The notes under the pieces were generated by a model. That model searched no databases, had not been told where the DNA came from, and saw nothing but the letters and a program-made list of their open reading frames with translations. Below are positions 36,243 to 45,254 of a stretch of DNA of 64,000 nucleotides, one piece after another; positions within the stretch are counted from its first letter, which is position 1; each line of letters starts with the position of its first letter. The position numbers and the translations under genes are program-made. Source of the DNA: Colimorpha sp045597945 (GTDB taxonomy: Bacteria > Bacteroidota > Bacteroidia > Bacteroidales > P3); the NCBI GenBank assembly GCA_045597945.1, contig JAZLLD010000055.1:16218-80217 (forward strand), written 5' to 3'.

Positions 36243-38219
36243 CTATTTCTTGTCTGTTGCTAAAGACTTCAAAGCACTTCCCGAACCATCATAAGTTGCT
36301 TCAATAAAAGCCTTTGTAAATACATCATGTTCATTGATATTATCAATTGACCATGTTTCATATTTTGAATACACATATAGCATTTTCAAACTCTCCACAT
36401 GTCCTTTGTCTACACCAGACGAATATCGCTCCATAACCGCCCGCTTAACCTCAAAACAAGAATTTGTCAGTGTGCTGTTTTGTCCGGAAGAAATCATAAC
36501 CATATTTCCAAGACAATCTCTTTTCTCCTTGTTTTCAGGATGTTCTTCGTCATCCCAGTAGAAACGATTTTTGTCGCCAAACTCATCTCTAGGGTGCTGG
36601 GGAGCGATATGTTCTATTGATCGATTTCTGCGGAAAATATAATTCTTTACCACGGTAGTTTGCTTACCCGAGTAAAACAAATCCCTATTTTCCCACAAAT
36701 AATAGTCCATTCTCCAGAACCAATATCTGTCAATAGTTTGATACTCCAACTTCCCATCCACCAATTTCTCTTTAGGATGCCAATTATTATCCAATTCTTT
36801 CAATTTGGCAAGATACTCATCAGCAGGCAAATACAACGACTTAGTGGTCTTAACGTGGTCTTCTAAGTACAAAAACAAGGCAGGCATCCACTCATAATAC
36901 GTCATGGCCGAAGATGCCGAATACAACATGCTTAAATACATTTTCACACGTTTCTTATTAAACTCTTCACCTTCATACAATTCAAAAGGATAAGGTTCTT
37001 CATCCTCATCATCAATTCGGATAATAAAATAATCCATCAACAACCTGTACAATGCCAAGTCCTTGACGAATTGCCCTGCATTCAGATTTCTTTTCTCAAA
37101 TGCCCATTTGAAAGTGTCTCCCAATTTCCTTACATCAAAAAAATCGGTGACATGCATTTCGTCGGCTTTTAGAATGTCCAAGATATTATTGCCAATACTA
37201 TCATCACACAAACACCCATAACTCTTCAAGATGCTTATATACAACACTTGCAACAAAAATTCTGAAAAGAACAAGGGCGAATGCTCCTCGGTTCTTCTCT
37301 TTACTAATTTGAACGGATTGTTTGGATTCGATCCAATCTCACCTATAGACATTGATGTGGTCTGATCACTAGTCTCGGCATCATCGGCAACATCTTCATC
37401 AACATCAAACTTTGCTTTCCCTCGCTCAAAAGTATTACTAATATCCCCTTTTTCAATAATATCCAAGATAGCATTCCTATATCGATTTCGCAACTGAGCC
37501 TCCTGCTCACCCTTATGCCTGCGCAACATCATCTTTTCCATTATGCTGACAGAATTCCAAACCTGAGCGCTTAGTTCTTTTTCCGACTCTATCTTCCGCA
37601 AAATCTCAACTTTAAGAATCTCATAATTTTCCAACGATTTTCCCGAGGTGTTCATACGCTCAAAGTATGTGTTTAATTCCTGGGCATTATACTCATTAGG
37701 CAATTCAGAAAGGAAAAATGTCAGATTGTTAAAGATATAGTCTCCAAAATCTTTCTTAGCATTTTCGTCGTTCCCCAACTTGCATAGATATGAATCAATG
37801 GCATTCAACCCAGCCTCCATTTTATTATTCTTTTCCGCAGGCACTTTCCCATCTATCTTATCCATAAGATATTTCTCGTCCGCATCACGAGCAATGAAAC
37901 GCAAACGAGGCCGGTCTCCTACCATCAAAAATCTCTCACCCCATCCAAAATATATTCCCAACAAAACCATGGCGGTAAAACGCTGCTGTCCATCAACAAG
38001 CTCCACTTCACTGCCTCCATTGCGAATATGAGATGTCAACATTCCGATGTAATATGCCGACTCTCGGTTGCGAAGATAAGAAGCATGCAGGTCATCCAAA
38101 AGTTGTTCTATCTGGTCTTTCCCCCATTCAAACAAACGCTGATATAAAGGAATACTAAAAGTTAGATTATCTAACTCACTGATTGACTTTGGTGTGTATT
38201 TCTTATTGTTTTTCGACAT
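36243..38219 (-). CDS. DUF262/DUF1524 (GmrSD-like, HNH) protein
   Basis: A 658-residue protein of the DUF262 type. The N terminus has IPLYQRLFEW, LLDDL and the hallmark LVDGQQRFTAM (about 75-90); the C-terminal DUF1524 domain has an HNH-like RSIEHIAPQHP and a downstream NLT/NS motif. This layout matches GmrSD-type modification-dependent (type IV) restriction enzymes, in which the DUF262 part acts as a nucleotide-driven switch. The ATG at 38217-38219 is preferred over an upstream TTG. It overlaps the preceding DUF262 gene by 17 bases. Base use is more A+T-rich than housekeeping neighbours, suggesting acquisition. Confidence 0.88.
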   Translation of the reverse strand: MSKNNKKYTPKSISELDNLTFSIPLYQRLFEWGKDQIEQLLDDLHASYLRNRESAYYIGMLTSHIRNGGSEVELVDGQQRFTAMVLLGIYFGWGERFLMVGDRPRLRFIARDADEKYLMDKIDGKVPAEKNNKMEAGLNAIDSYLCKLGNDENAKKDFGDYIFNNLTFFLSELPNEYNAQELNTYFERMNTSGKSLENYEILKVEILRKIESEKELSAQVWNSVSIMEKMMLRRHKGEQEAQLRNRYRNAILDIIEKGDISNTFERGKAKFDVDEDVADDAETSDQTTSMSIGEIGSNPNNPFKLVKRRTEEHSPLFFSEFLLQVLYISILKSYGCLCDDSIGNNILDILKADEMHVTDFFDVRKLGDTFKWAFEKRNLNAGQFVKDLALYRLLMDYFIIRIDDEDEEPYPFELYEGEEFNKKRVKMYLSMLYSASSAMTYYEWMPALFLYLEDHVKTTKSLYLPADEYLAKLKELDNNWHPKEKLVDGKLEYQTIDRYWFWRMDYYLWENRDLFYSGKQTTVVKNYIFRRNRSIEHIAPQHPRDEFGDKNRFYWDDEEHPENKEKRDCLGNMVMISSGQNSTLTNSCFEVKRAVMERYSSGVDKGHVESLKMLYVYSKYETWSIDNINEHDVFTKAFIEATYDGSGSALKSLATDKK

Positions 38220-39537
38220 TGTGACAACTTTTAAATTCTTCAATTAGCAAATAGAGCTTCTCGTTCTTCTCATACAGTGCCTTTTCCCTTTCAAAAAAAT
38301 CTCTCCGAATTCCGTCTAAAGTTGAATCATAGAATGGCAACCTTTTGATTATATTTTTAGCTTCGGCTAAAAAGAATGTTGGCGAAGTAGCCTGGTTAAT
38401 CATCAGAACGATACCCATTTCCGAGGCATTGTCCATCAACGACTGCTTGTTGGCCTTGCTCTTCTCATATCTGAGTTGCGAAACCATGCGAGTAATGCAA
38501 GTTAGTGCCTCAGACAAATACTGGTTTCCAAATTTTAAATAGTAAGCAAACAAAAAGGTTGATATTACATCGCCATACCACCAATGTGTCCGCACCTTAT
38601 GCTCTATATTCTCACCCGCTATATCCCTCTTGCCTGAACACGAAATTGTTTCCCATAATATGGCAAATTGTTCAGTTTGAATATACTGCCCATATCGCTG
38701 AATAAAAGTGTCCACAAAAAAGAAAAAATGCGTGCCCCCTTGGATTGGATCCATGAATTCAAACTTTTCTCCAAAAGGGGGAATTGCGGTAATAATTGGG
38801 GCGGCTTCAAACTCAGTCTTTACTCGGTTAATTTCTTTTACATACCAGTATTGGCGGCGTGTCCATTTTCTCAAACAATATAAATAGATGCCCAATGTAG
38901 TCGACACGCTGCCATCGCCCCCTTCACGCTCACTCCGAACCAACAAATCATCCCACTTCTTAGCCAAATGCCGCTGCTGCTGTTCATAGTTCTCTGGAAT
39001 ATACCGCAGATGGTGCGACTTCAGCAATTCATAGTCTGTCAACGACTTCCCTCGAGAATTTTGTGTTGAGAAAAAGGTGTAGGCCAAATCTATTGACGAA
39101 TCTTGCAGCGTCAGCACATCAAAACTGACATACTCTTTAATCTGCTGGGATGCTTCTCGCTTTTTGTCTTGATTAGGAAAGTATCTTTCAATATAATTTT
39201 CAACCAAATACCTATTATATCCGATATAATTCTGAGCTTCAACAGAATCAAATTTCTCATTAAGTAAAGGAATTTCAGTGTCGCCCAATGCACGCAGTAT
39301 TATGGCCAAAGTTACCAACCTCTGCTGACCATCAATAATATCAAACGCACCATCCTTGAATTGAAAAATAACGGTTCCCAAGTGGTATTTGTGCCCTCTC
39401 GGCACAAATATATCATCTAGCAATAACTCAACATTCTTCTGTGGCCAACAATAAATACGCTGATACGAAGGAATACGCAAATTGCGCTCCATGAGTTCAC
39501 CCAATAGCAGATTTTCCAGAATAACCTGTTCTTGCAT
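38203..39537 (-). CDS. DUF262-only protein, partner of the DUF262/HNH gene
   Basis: A 444-residue DUF262 protein with IPSYQRIYCWPQ, LLLDDIF and DIIDGQQRLVTL, but without a recognisable HNH/DUF1524 end; its C terminus is helical. The ATG at 39535-39537 is chosen because an upstream in-frame codon at 39570 would sit inside the -7 promoter box. It overlaps the next gene by 17 bases, so the two proteins are made together. A two-protein DUF262 arrangement resembles a split or duplicated GmrSD-like defence system; not proven. Confidence 0.85.
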   Translation of the reverse strand: MQEQVILENLLLGELMERNLRIPSYQRIYCWPQKNVELLLDDIFVPRGHKYHLGTVIFQFKDGAFDIIDGQQRLVTLAIILRALGDTEIPLLNEKFDSVEAQNYIGYNRYLVENYIERYFPNQDKKREASQQIKEYVSFDVLTLQDSSIDLAYTFFSTQNSRGKSLTDYELLKSHHLRYIPENYEQQQRHLAKKWDDLLVRSEREGGDGSVSTTLGIYLYCLRKWTRRQYWYVKEINRVKTEFEAAPIITAIPPFGEKFEFMDPIQGGTHFFFFVDTFIQRYGQYIQTEQFAILWETISCSGKRDIAGENIEHKVRTHWWYGDVISTFLFAYYLKFGNQYLSEALTCITRMVSQLRYEKSKANKQSLMDNASEMGIVLMINQATSPTFFLAEAKNIIKRLPFYDSTLDGIRRDFFEREKALYEKNEKLYLLIEEFKSCHNVEKQ

Positions 39538-39567
39538 AACAATTACATGTATTGTGTAAATTTTTTG

Positions 39568-39575
39568 CAAAGATA
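39568..39575 (-). promoter_or_regulatory. Promoter -7 box of the DUF262-DUF262-WYL operon
   Basis: CAAAGATA reads TATCTTTG on the minus strand, about 31 nt upstream of the ATG at 39537. Confidence 0.65.
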
Positions 39576-39593
39576 CAACTTTTTACTCAATTC

Positions 39594-39995
39594 CTAGGAC
39601 TTTTTTTTCAATTGCTTTGCCTTATGGGGGTTGGATTGGTCTTCTTCGTTCTTCAGAATGTTGATTTTCAGGTGGATTTGGCCTTCGTAGTGGGCTTCGG
39701 GACAGATGCGGCCAATTGTGCAGCGGAAGATTCTTCCCCAGCCCATATCAAGCATGGCGGCCAAGGTGGAATTCTCGTTGCGAGGTATGTAGCCGAGATG
39801 CACCAGCTCGCCCTCGCCTTCCTCAAACTCACGGCGATACATGACCGCCACGGCATCGTTGTCATAACGGTTGTCCAAGTCGCGCTGAAGTTCCAAACGA
39901 GTGCCCACTTTCAACTCCGAGAACACTTCATCGAGGTCGTAATACATTGCTCCAGCCAAATGGCATTCCTTGTAAAACAATTTGTTAGATTCCAT
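39594..39995 (-). CDS. Stand-alone HIRAN-domain protein
   Basis: A 133-residue protein that is little more than a HIRAN domain: FYKECHLAGAMYYD, VGTRLELQRDLDNRYDNDAVAV and LGYIPRNEN are the family signature. HIRAN domains bind DNA ends or stalled-fork-like DNA and are usually fused to helicases or nucleases; stand-alone copies are common in Bacteroidota. The tail (about 115-133) is Lys-rich. The ATG at 39993-39995 is used since a promoter box overlaps the earlier codon. It lies directly upstream of the DUF262 cassette but has its own promoter. Confidence 0.88.
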   Translation of the reverse strand: MESNKLFYKECHLAGAMYYDLDEVFSELKVGTRLELQRDLDNRYDNDAVAVMYRREFEEGEGELVHLGYIPRNENSTLAAMLDMGWGRIFRCTIGRICPEAHYEGQIHLKINILKNEEDQSNPHKAKQLKKKS

Positions 39996-40028
39996 AATTG
40001 CAAGTTTTTTGTTGTTATTTTCAGATTG

Positions 40029-40036
40029 CAAAATTA
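40029..40036 (-). promoter_or_regulatory. Promoter -7 box of the HIRAN gene
   Basis: CAAAATTA reads TAATTTTG on the minus strand, about 34 nt upstream of the ATG at 39995. Confidence 0.55.
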
Positions 40037-40201
40037 CAGGCCGCCTGTTTCAAATCGTGATACACCCCGGAAAATAAAATCATAAAAAATGTTAACAGCA
40101 AACAAGCCCAACCATTTTTTCAACTCAAAAAACAAAATGGCAGACTAGAAAATCACACATTCCACATCTGCACAAACCCACCGCACTCCCGCTGTAAGCC
40201 C

Positions 40202-40296
40202 GTTCCTTATCCTATATTTATACCTTATTTATTCTATAGTTATCCTATATATAATAGTATAACTAAGGTATAAATATAGTATAACTATAGGATAAG
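40202..40296. repeat. 11-bp-unit palindromic element, copy C
   Basis: Same family as copies A, B and D. It begins GTTCCTTATCC, with left units TATCCTATATT, TATACCTTATT and TATTCTATAGT, and right inverted units ATAGTATAACT, AAGGTATAAAT and ATAGTATAACT, ending GGATAAG and a G-rich flank. It sits between the divergent HIRAN and ruvX genes. The remainder of the gap 40037-40585 is a G-rich, gene-free stretch (40300-40480) and the ruvX promoter. Confidence 0.85.
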
Positions 40297-40553
40297 TGGT
40301 GGAGGTACGGCGGAGTTGTGGGCGATTTGATGGTGACGGGGAGTTGGATTCTGGGCTGGAGATTGTGGTCTTGAAGAGTTTTCCGCGGAGAGGAAAAGGC
40401 TTTGTGGAAGGGCGATTGCGATGGGTTTCTAGCGATTAGAAAAATGCTGTTGCCGGCTGGCCGCGTGGACCAAAAATAGAGGCAGAATTCGTGTTATTGA
40501 TGCTAAAAATAAATAATATTGATTATATTTTTATTTATGTCATTTTTTTTTCG

Positions 40554-40561
40554 TATTTTTG
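40554..40561 (+). promoter_or_regulatory. ruvX operon promoter -7 box
   Basis: TATTTTTG matches TAnnTTTG, 24 nt upstream of the ruvX ATG. It probably drives the six genes to 45211. Confidence 0.6.
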
Positions 40562-40585
40562 CATATTTGAAATAACGACTGAAAA

Positions 40586-41011
40586 ATGGGAAGAATACTC
40601 GCAATCGACTATGGCATAAAGCGTACTGGCATTGCCGTCACCGACCCTAACCGCATAATTGCGACTGGATTGACCACGGTAAACACCCCTACTCTGCTGC
40701 AATTCCTCCAGGACTACTGCCGCCAGGAGGCTGTGGACACGTTTTTGGTTGGTGAGGCCAAACACTTGGACAACACGCCTTCGGAATCGATGAAATACAT
40801 CGAGCCTTTTGTGCAGAAACTGGCCCAGGCGTTCCCCGACAAGGAGATTGCACGGATAGATGAGCGCTTCACCTCCAAGATGGCTTTCCAGGCCATGATT
40901 GATGGCGGACTGAAGAAGAAGCAGCGCCAGAACAAGGGCATGATAGACCAGGTGAGCGCCACCATCATGCTGCAGAACTATATGGACAGTATGGCTTTCA
41001 AAACTAGATAA
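40586..41011 (+). CDS. ruvX: Putative pre-16S rRNA nuclease / Holliday-junction resolvase-like RuvX
   Basis: YqgF/RuvX-family RNase H-fold nuclease, 141 residues, the usual length. Catalytic acids appear in AIDYGIKRTGIAV (Asp8), at VGEAKHLD and in ARIDERFTS, with a final IDQVSATIML helix. The E. coli member acts in 16S rRNA 5'-end maturation. First gene of a plus-strand operon followed by def, 27 nt downstream. Confidence 0.93.
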   Translation: MGRILAIDYGIKRTGIAVTDPNRIIATGLTTVNTPTLLQFLQDYCRQEAVDTFLVGEAKHLDNTPSESMKYIEPFVQKLAQAFPDKEIARIDERFTSKMAFQAMIDGGLKKKQRQNKGMIDQVSATIMLQNYMDSMAFKTR

Positions 41012-41038
41012 CACAACGAATTAATAATAAGATTTACA

Positions 41039-41602
41039 ATGATATATCCAATTATCGGCCTCGGCCACCCCACCCTGCGCAAGGTTGCGCAACCCATTGA
41101 TAAAGACTACCCTGAACTGGAGAAACTTATCGCCGACATGTATGAGACCATGTATGCCGCCGATGGTGTTGGCCTGGCCGCACCTCAGATCGACTTGAAC
41201 ATCCGCCTCGTGGTTATCGGTTTCCGCCCCTATGACGAGAAGACCGACACCTACGGTCCTGTTAGCGAAGAACATACGCTCATCAATCCTGAGATTCTGG
41301 AGTTTGTGGGCGAGAAGGAGTATTTCAACGAGGGCTGCCTGAGTGTGCCCGGCATCCATGAGGATGTGCTCCGCACCGAGGGCGTCCGCGTGCGCTGGTA
41401 CGATGAAAAATGGCAGCTCCACGAGGAGGAACTGCACGGCATGTTCGCCCGCGTGGCACAGCACGAAATCGACCACCTGGAGGGCAAGGTGTTCACCGAC
41501 CGCCTGAGCACTCTGCGCAAGACCATGATTAAGCGCAAGATAGCCGACGTCGTGGCCGGGCGCTACCGCACCACCTACCGCATGAAAGCAAATAAAAAAT
41601 AA
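41039..41602 (+). CDS. def: Peptide deformylase
   Basis: Removes the formyl group from nascent proteins; 187 residues, cytosolic, Fe or Zn dependent. All three family motifs are present: GVGLAAPQ, EGCLS (metal Cys) and QHEIDHLEG (metal His pair and catalytic Glu). Second gene of the ruvX operon, a common place near translation and repair genes in Bacteroidales. Confidence 0.96.
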   Translation: MIYPIIGLGHPTLRKVAQPIDKDYPELEKLIADMYETMYAADGVGLAAPQIDLNIRLVVIGFRPYDEKTDTYGPVSEEHTLINPEILEFVGEKEYFNEGCLSVPGIHEDVLRTEGVRVRWYDEKWQLHEEELHGMFARVAQHEIDHLEGKVFTDRLSTLRKTMIKRKIADVVAGRYRTTYRMKANKK

Positions 41603-41631
41603 CATCACAACTACCTATTTATCTTTTTAAG

Positions 41632-42159
41632 ATGAAGAAAATCTTTTTTACTCTTATCATCGCCTCCGCAATGCTCGTGGCTTGCGGTCCCAACCGTGAG
41701 GAAAGAATCAATCAGATTGAAGACTTTGAGGACTCGGTCTTTGAGGCCGCTATAGGTGCCGACCCCGCTGTGGCCGACCAACTGACTAAGATGTATGTCG
41801 ATTTTGCCGACAAATATTCAACCGACACCCTCGCCCCCGAATTTCTGATGAAAGCCGGTGAGGTTCAGAGCAATGTGCTGCACACCGAGCGCGCTATCGA
41901 ACTCCTCGACCGCGTTATCAACAACTATCCCGACTTTGAGGATGTGCCCATGTGCTACTTCTTGAAAGGCAACGCCTACGACCTGAACTGCCAATACGAC
42001 AAGGCCAAAGTTGCCTACCAAGAGTTTGTTGACAAGTATCCCGACCATTTTATGGCTGAGCAGACCCGCAAGATGCTGCCCCGCATCGGCATGACTCCCG
42101 AGCAGATGCTGGAAGATATCTTGGCATCCGCCAGCGACTCAATTATCGCAACTAACTAA
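41632..42159 (+). CDS. TPR lipoprotein
   Basis: A 175-residue lipoprotein: signal peptide with lipobox LVAC (Cys18). The mature part is helical, with TPR-like pairs (APEFLMKAGEVQSN, CYFLKGNAYDLNCQYDKAKVAYQEFVDKYPD) similar to YbgF/BamD-type repeats, though shorter. Function unknown; probably periplasmic face of the outer membrane. 29 nt after def and 15 nt before mutL. Confidence 0.82.
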   Translation: MKKIFFTLIIASAMLVACGPNREERINQIEDFEDSVFEAAIGADPAVADQLTKMYVDFADKYSTDTLAPEFLMKAGEVQSNVLHTERAIELLDRVINNYPDFEDVPMCYFLKGNAYDLNCQYDKAKVAYQEFVDKYPDHFMAEQTRKMLPRIGMTPEQMLEDILASASDSIIATN

Positions 42160-42174
42160 TTTCCAACCTACAAT

Positions 42175-43998
42175 ATGGACATTATCAACATACTCCCCGA
42201 TAGCGTTGCCAACCAGATTGCTGCTGGCGAGGTAGTGGACCGCCCTGCATCGGCAGTCAAGGAGTTGTTGGAAAATGCCCTGGACGCCGGGGCATCAAAG
42301 ATACAGTTGATCATCAAGGATGCCGGACGCACTCTGATACAAGTGATTGACAATGGATGCGGCATGAGCGACAGCGACGCAAGGCTTTGCTTTGAGCGCC
42401 ATGCCACTTCCAAAATCCATAAGGCCGACGATCTTTTTGCCATCCACACTATGGGCTTCCGCGGCGAGGCACTGGCCTCTATTGCCGCCATCGCCCAGGT
42501 GGAACTGAAGACCCGCCAGCACGACAAGGAGCTGGGCACGCAGGTGCTGATTGAGGCCTGCGACATCAAGGAACAGAATTCTTGCAGCTGCGCCGTGGGC
42601 ACTTCGCTGAGCATTAAGAATCTTTTCTACAATGTTCCGGCAAGACGTAACTTCCTGAAAAAAGATAGTGTTGAGCTGAGTCATATCGAGGAAATCTTTA
42701 AGCGCGTGGCGCTGATTAACTACAATATCGATTACACTTTCCACAACAACGGCAAGGTGCTCTACGACTTGCACTCAGGCAATTTTGCCGAGCGCATCAG
42801 CCAAATCTTTGGCCATAGCTATCGCGAGCGACTCTACCATGTGGAAGAAGACACCGATATCGTGAAGATTCACGGATATGTCTCGAAGCCCGAGTTTGCC
42901 CGCAAGTCGCGCGGAGAGCAATACTTGTTTGTAAACCACCGTTTTATCAAGCATCCTGCCCTCAGCGCCGCAGTTGAAAAGGCCTACAGCGATGTGATTC
43001 CGGACCGCTACTATCCCAGCTATTTCCTCCATCTGGAAGTCGACCCCTCGCGCATCGACATCAACATCCACCCCACCAAGACCGAGGTGAAGTTTATCGA
43101 TGAGCATTCGCTGTTTGCCATCCTCAGGGCTGCAACAAAGAAAGCTTTAGGTCAATTCAGCCTGGCTGCCGAGCTGGAATTCAATCCGATAGAGGAAGTG
43201 AACTTCCCGCCCATTCCCACGGGATATGTGCCAAAAGCTCCGGAGGTAAAGTACGACCCCGACTACAATCCGTTCAAGTCTACTGCGCCAAAATCAAAGG
43301 GTTACAGCTATCCGTCCGGCGACAGCAAGCCTAAGTCATCGCAATGGACGTCATTCTTCGACTTAAAGTCGGAACCCGACCCTGAAGTCCAGATGACCGC
43401 AGAACCCGAGCAACTCACAATGGAGCAAATGTCCATGCCACAGCCCGCCCGCGAGAATCCGTGCATGCAGGTGCAGAACCACTACATTATCAGCACTATG
43501 CCTTCCGGTCTGTTGATTGTAGACCAGCAGGCCGCGCACGAAAGAGTGCTCTTTGAGCGACTCAGCAAGCGTAAACTCAGCGCCAATGCCCAGCAACTGC
43601 TGTTTCCGGTCAACTGCCAATTCTCTCCTGCCGACTCGGAGATTTTCAACGAAATAATGCCCGAGCTGAAAGAATATGGCTTTGAAATAGGGTCAATTGG
43701 CCAGACCACTTTTGTGGTGTCAGCCACCCCTCCCGATGTGAAAGAAGGCGAACTCCAGCAGATATTCGACCAAATGATTGTGGAGTACAAAGGCTCTATG
43801 ATTCAGAAGTTTGCCGACCGCAATCAATGCCTCTGCCGCTCGCTGGCTCGCCATACTGCGGTGAAAGTTGGCACCGTGCTGCAGCAAGCCGAAATGCAAC
43901 AGCTGATTGCCGACTTGTTCTGCTGCCAGATGCCCAGCATGAGCCCTTCTGGAAAGAAAACAATGGTCATTGTTCAGCCCGAAACCCTACTACAGTAA
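42175..43998 (+). CDS. mutL: DNA mismatch repair protein MutL
   Basis: Coordinates mismatch repair with MutS; 607 residues. The GHKL ATPase at the N terminus shows IAAGEVVDRPASAVKELLEN, DNGCGM and FRGEALASI; a transducer domain follows to about 330. Residues 335-420 are a Pro/Ser-rich linker. The C-terminal dimerisation domain contains VDQQAAHERVLFE, which fits the endonuclease pattern DQHA(x)2E(x)4E except that His is replaced by Gln. Whether it nicks DNA is therefore uncertain. It is in the ruvX operon. Confidence 0.95.
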   Translation: MDIINILPDSVANQIAAGEVVDRPASAVKELLENALDAGASKIQLIIKDAGRTLIQVIDNGCGMSDSDARLCFERHATSKIHKADDLFAIHTMGFRGEALASIAAIAQVELKTRQHDKELGTQVLIEACDIKEQNSCSCAVGTSLSIKNLFYNVPARRNFLKKDSVELSHIEEIFKRVALINYNIDYTFHNNGKVLYDLHSGNFAERISQIFGHSYRERLYHVEEDTDIVKIHGYVSKPEFARKSRGEQYLFVNHRFIKHPALSAAVEKAYSDVIPDRYYPSYFLHLEVDPSRIDINIHPTKTEVKFIDEHSLFAILRAATKKALGQFSLAAELEFNPIEEVNFPPIPTGYVPKAPEVKYDPDYNPFKSTAPKSKGYSYPSGDSKPKSSQWTSFFDLKSEPDPEVQMTAEPEQLTMEQMSMPQPARENPCMQVQNHYIISTMPSGLLIVDQQAAHERVLFERLSKRKLSANAQQLLFPVNCQFSPADSEIFNEIMPELKEYGFEIGSIGQTTFVVSATPPDVKEGELQQIFDQMIVEYKGSMIQKFADRNQCLCRSLARHTAVKVGTVLQQAEMQQLIADLFCCQMPSMSPSGKKTMVIVQPETLLQ

Positions 43999-44023
43999 TT
44001 ATCAGTCAAATAATTAAACAACT

Positions 44024-44632
44024 ATGTCCGATTATTCACCTCAGAGCTTCAAGATGCTGCCTCCAGTCATCAAGAATTTGCTCATCATCAATCTAATCTT
44101 TTTCCTGGCCACGATGGTCCTGGAACGCAACGGTCTGTACGTCATCACCAACGCACTGGCTTTGAATCCTATTGGCTCAGGTCGATTCCAACTTTGGCAG
44201 CCCCTCACCTACATGTTCATGCATGCCGGTTGGTCACATCTGCTGTTCAATATGTTTGCGCTCTGGATGTTTGGCTATGTGCTTGAGAATTTTTGGGGTA
44301 GCCGCCGCTTCTTATTCTATTATATCGTCTGCGGACTCGGTGCGGCCATCTGCAAGCTGCTCGTTTCTGGCTGGGGTATCACCGTGGGTGCTTCCGGCGC
44401 AGTGTATGGCATTTTGCTTGCATTCGGAATGATGTTCCCCAACGAGCGTATCTATCTGTATCTCATTATGCCCATCAAAGCCAAATGGTTTGTGATTGGT
44501 TATGCCGCCCTCGAACTCATCGAAGGTCTGCTTTACAACGATGGCATCGCCCATTTCGCTCACCTAGGCGGCATGCTCTTCGGTCTGCTGCTTATCCTTT
44601 ACTGGCGCAAACATCCATTCTCAAGATTCTAG
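44024..44632 (+). CDS. Rhomboid-family intramembrane serine protease
   Basis: A 202-residue integral membrane protease with about six helices. The catalytic dyad is Ser in GASGAVYG (helix 4) and His in HFAHLGG (helix 6); the HAGWSHLLFNMFAL segment of helix 2 carries the oxyanion-site His and Asn. No extra cytoplasmic domain. Substrate unknown. It is 25 nt after mutL and 3 nt before the flavodoxin-like gene. Confidence 0.9.
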   Translation: MSDYSPQSFKMLPPVIKNLLIINLIFFLATMVLERNGLYVITNALALNPIGSGRFQLWQPLTYMFMHAGWSHLLFNMFALWMFGYVLENFWGSRRFLFYYIVCGLGAAICKLLVSGWGITVGASGAVYGILLAFGMMFPNERIYLYLIMPIKAKWFVIGYAALELIEGLLYNDGIAHFAHLGGMLFGLLLILYWRKHPFSRF

Positions 44633-44635
44633 ATT

Positions 44636-45211
44636 ATGAAGGTGCTTATCCTCAACGCCAGCCCCCGCACAGGAGGCAACATCCATCAGATGTTGGACAC
44701 TATCCAAGGTCAACTATCACTTCAAGGTTGCGACATCAAAAGAGTGGATACCAACCAACTAAACATTCATCCATGTATGGCATGTATGAAGTGCCGATCC
44801 ACTCATCAGTGTGTATTGCCAGAAGATGACGCACAACGGATGCTGGAACTTTTCCGCTGGTGCGATGCCGTGGTGATTGGCGCCCCCTGCTACTGGGGCA
44901 ATATGCCCGGAACACTCAAACTGATGTTCGACCGCATAGTATATGGTATGATGGGCGAGAACAAGATGGCCGTGCCTATCGGACTGCACAAAGGCAAGAA
45001 ATGCATACTCGTGTCCTCATCCAGCACTTTCTGGCCAGCCAACATTTTGTTCCACCAAACTCGCGGTGTTGTGAATGCGCTGAAAGAGATATTGGGATGG
45101 AGTGGCTTTAAAATAGTGGCAACCATTGAGAAAGGCGGCACATTCAATCATCCCGAATTCACAGAACGCAACAGAAGACGGTGCATCAGAGCCGCGAAGA
45201 AACTGCACTAA
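44636..45211 (+). CDS. Flavodoxin-fold NAD(P)H-dependent FMN reductase-like protein
   Basis: A 191-residue cytosolic flavoprotein. The N-terminal LILNASPRTGGNIHQM loop binds FMN phosphate, and APCYWGNMPGTLKLMFDR is the second family motif. CMACMKC (about 47-53) with a later Cys resembles the Cys motif of iron-sulfur flavoproteins, so it may carry a [4Fe-4S] cluster. Last gene of the ruvX operon; a hairpin follows. Confidence 0.85.
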   Translation: MKVLILNASPRTGGNIHQMLDTIQGQLSLQGCDIKRVDTNQLNIHPCMACMKCRSTHQCVLPEDDAQRMLELFRWCDAVVIGAPCYWGNMPGTLKLMFDRIVYGMMGENKMAVPIGLHKGKKCILVSSSSTFWPANILFHQTRGVVNALKEILGWSGFKIVATIEKGGTFNHPEFTERNRRRCIRAAKKLH

Positions 45212-45222
45212 GTGATAACCTA

Positions 45223-45246
45223 AAGGGCTGCCGAATGGTAGCCCTT
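45223..45246. terminator. Terminator between flavodoxin gene and queE
   Basis: AAGGGCTGCC pairs with GGTAGCCCTT around GAAT, with one G-T-type mismatch. It lies between convergent genes; T-tract short. Confidence 0.7.
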
Positions 45247-45254
45247 CATTATTT

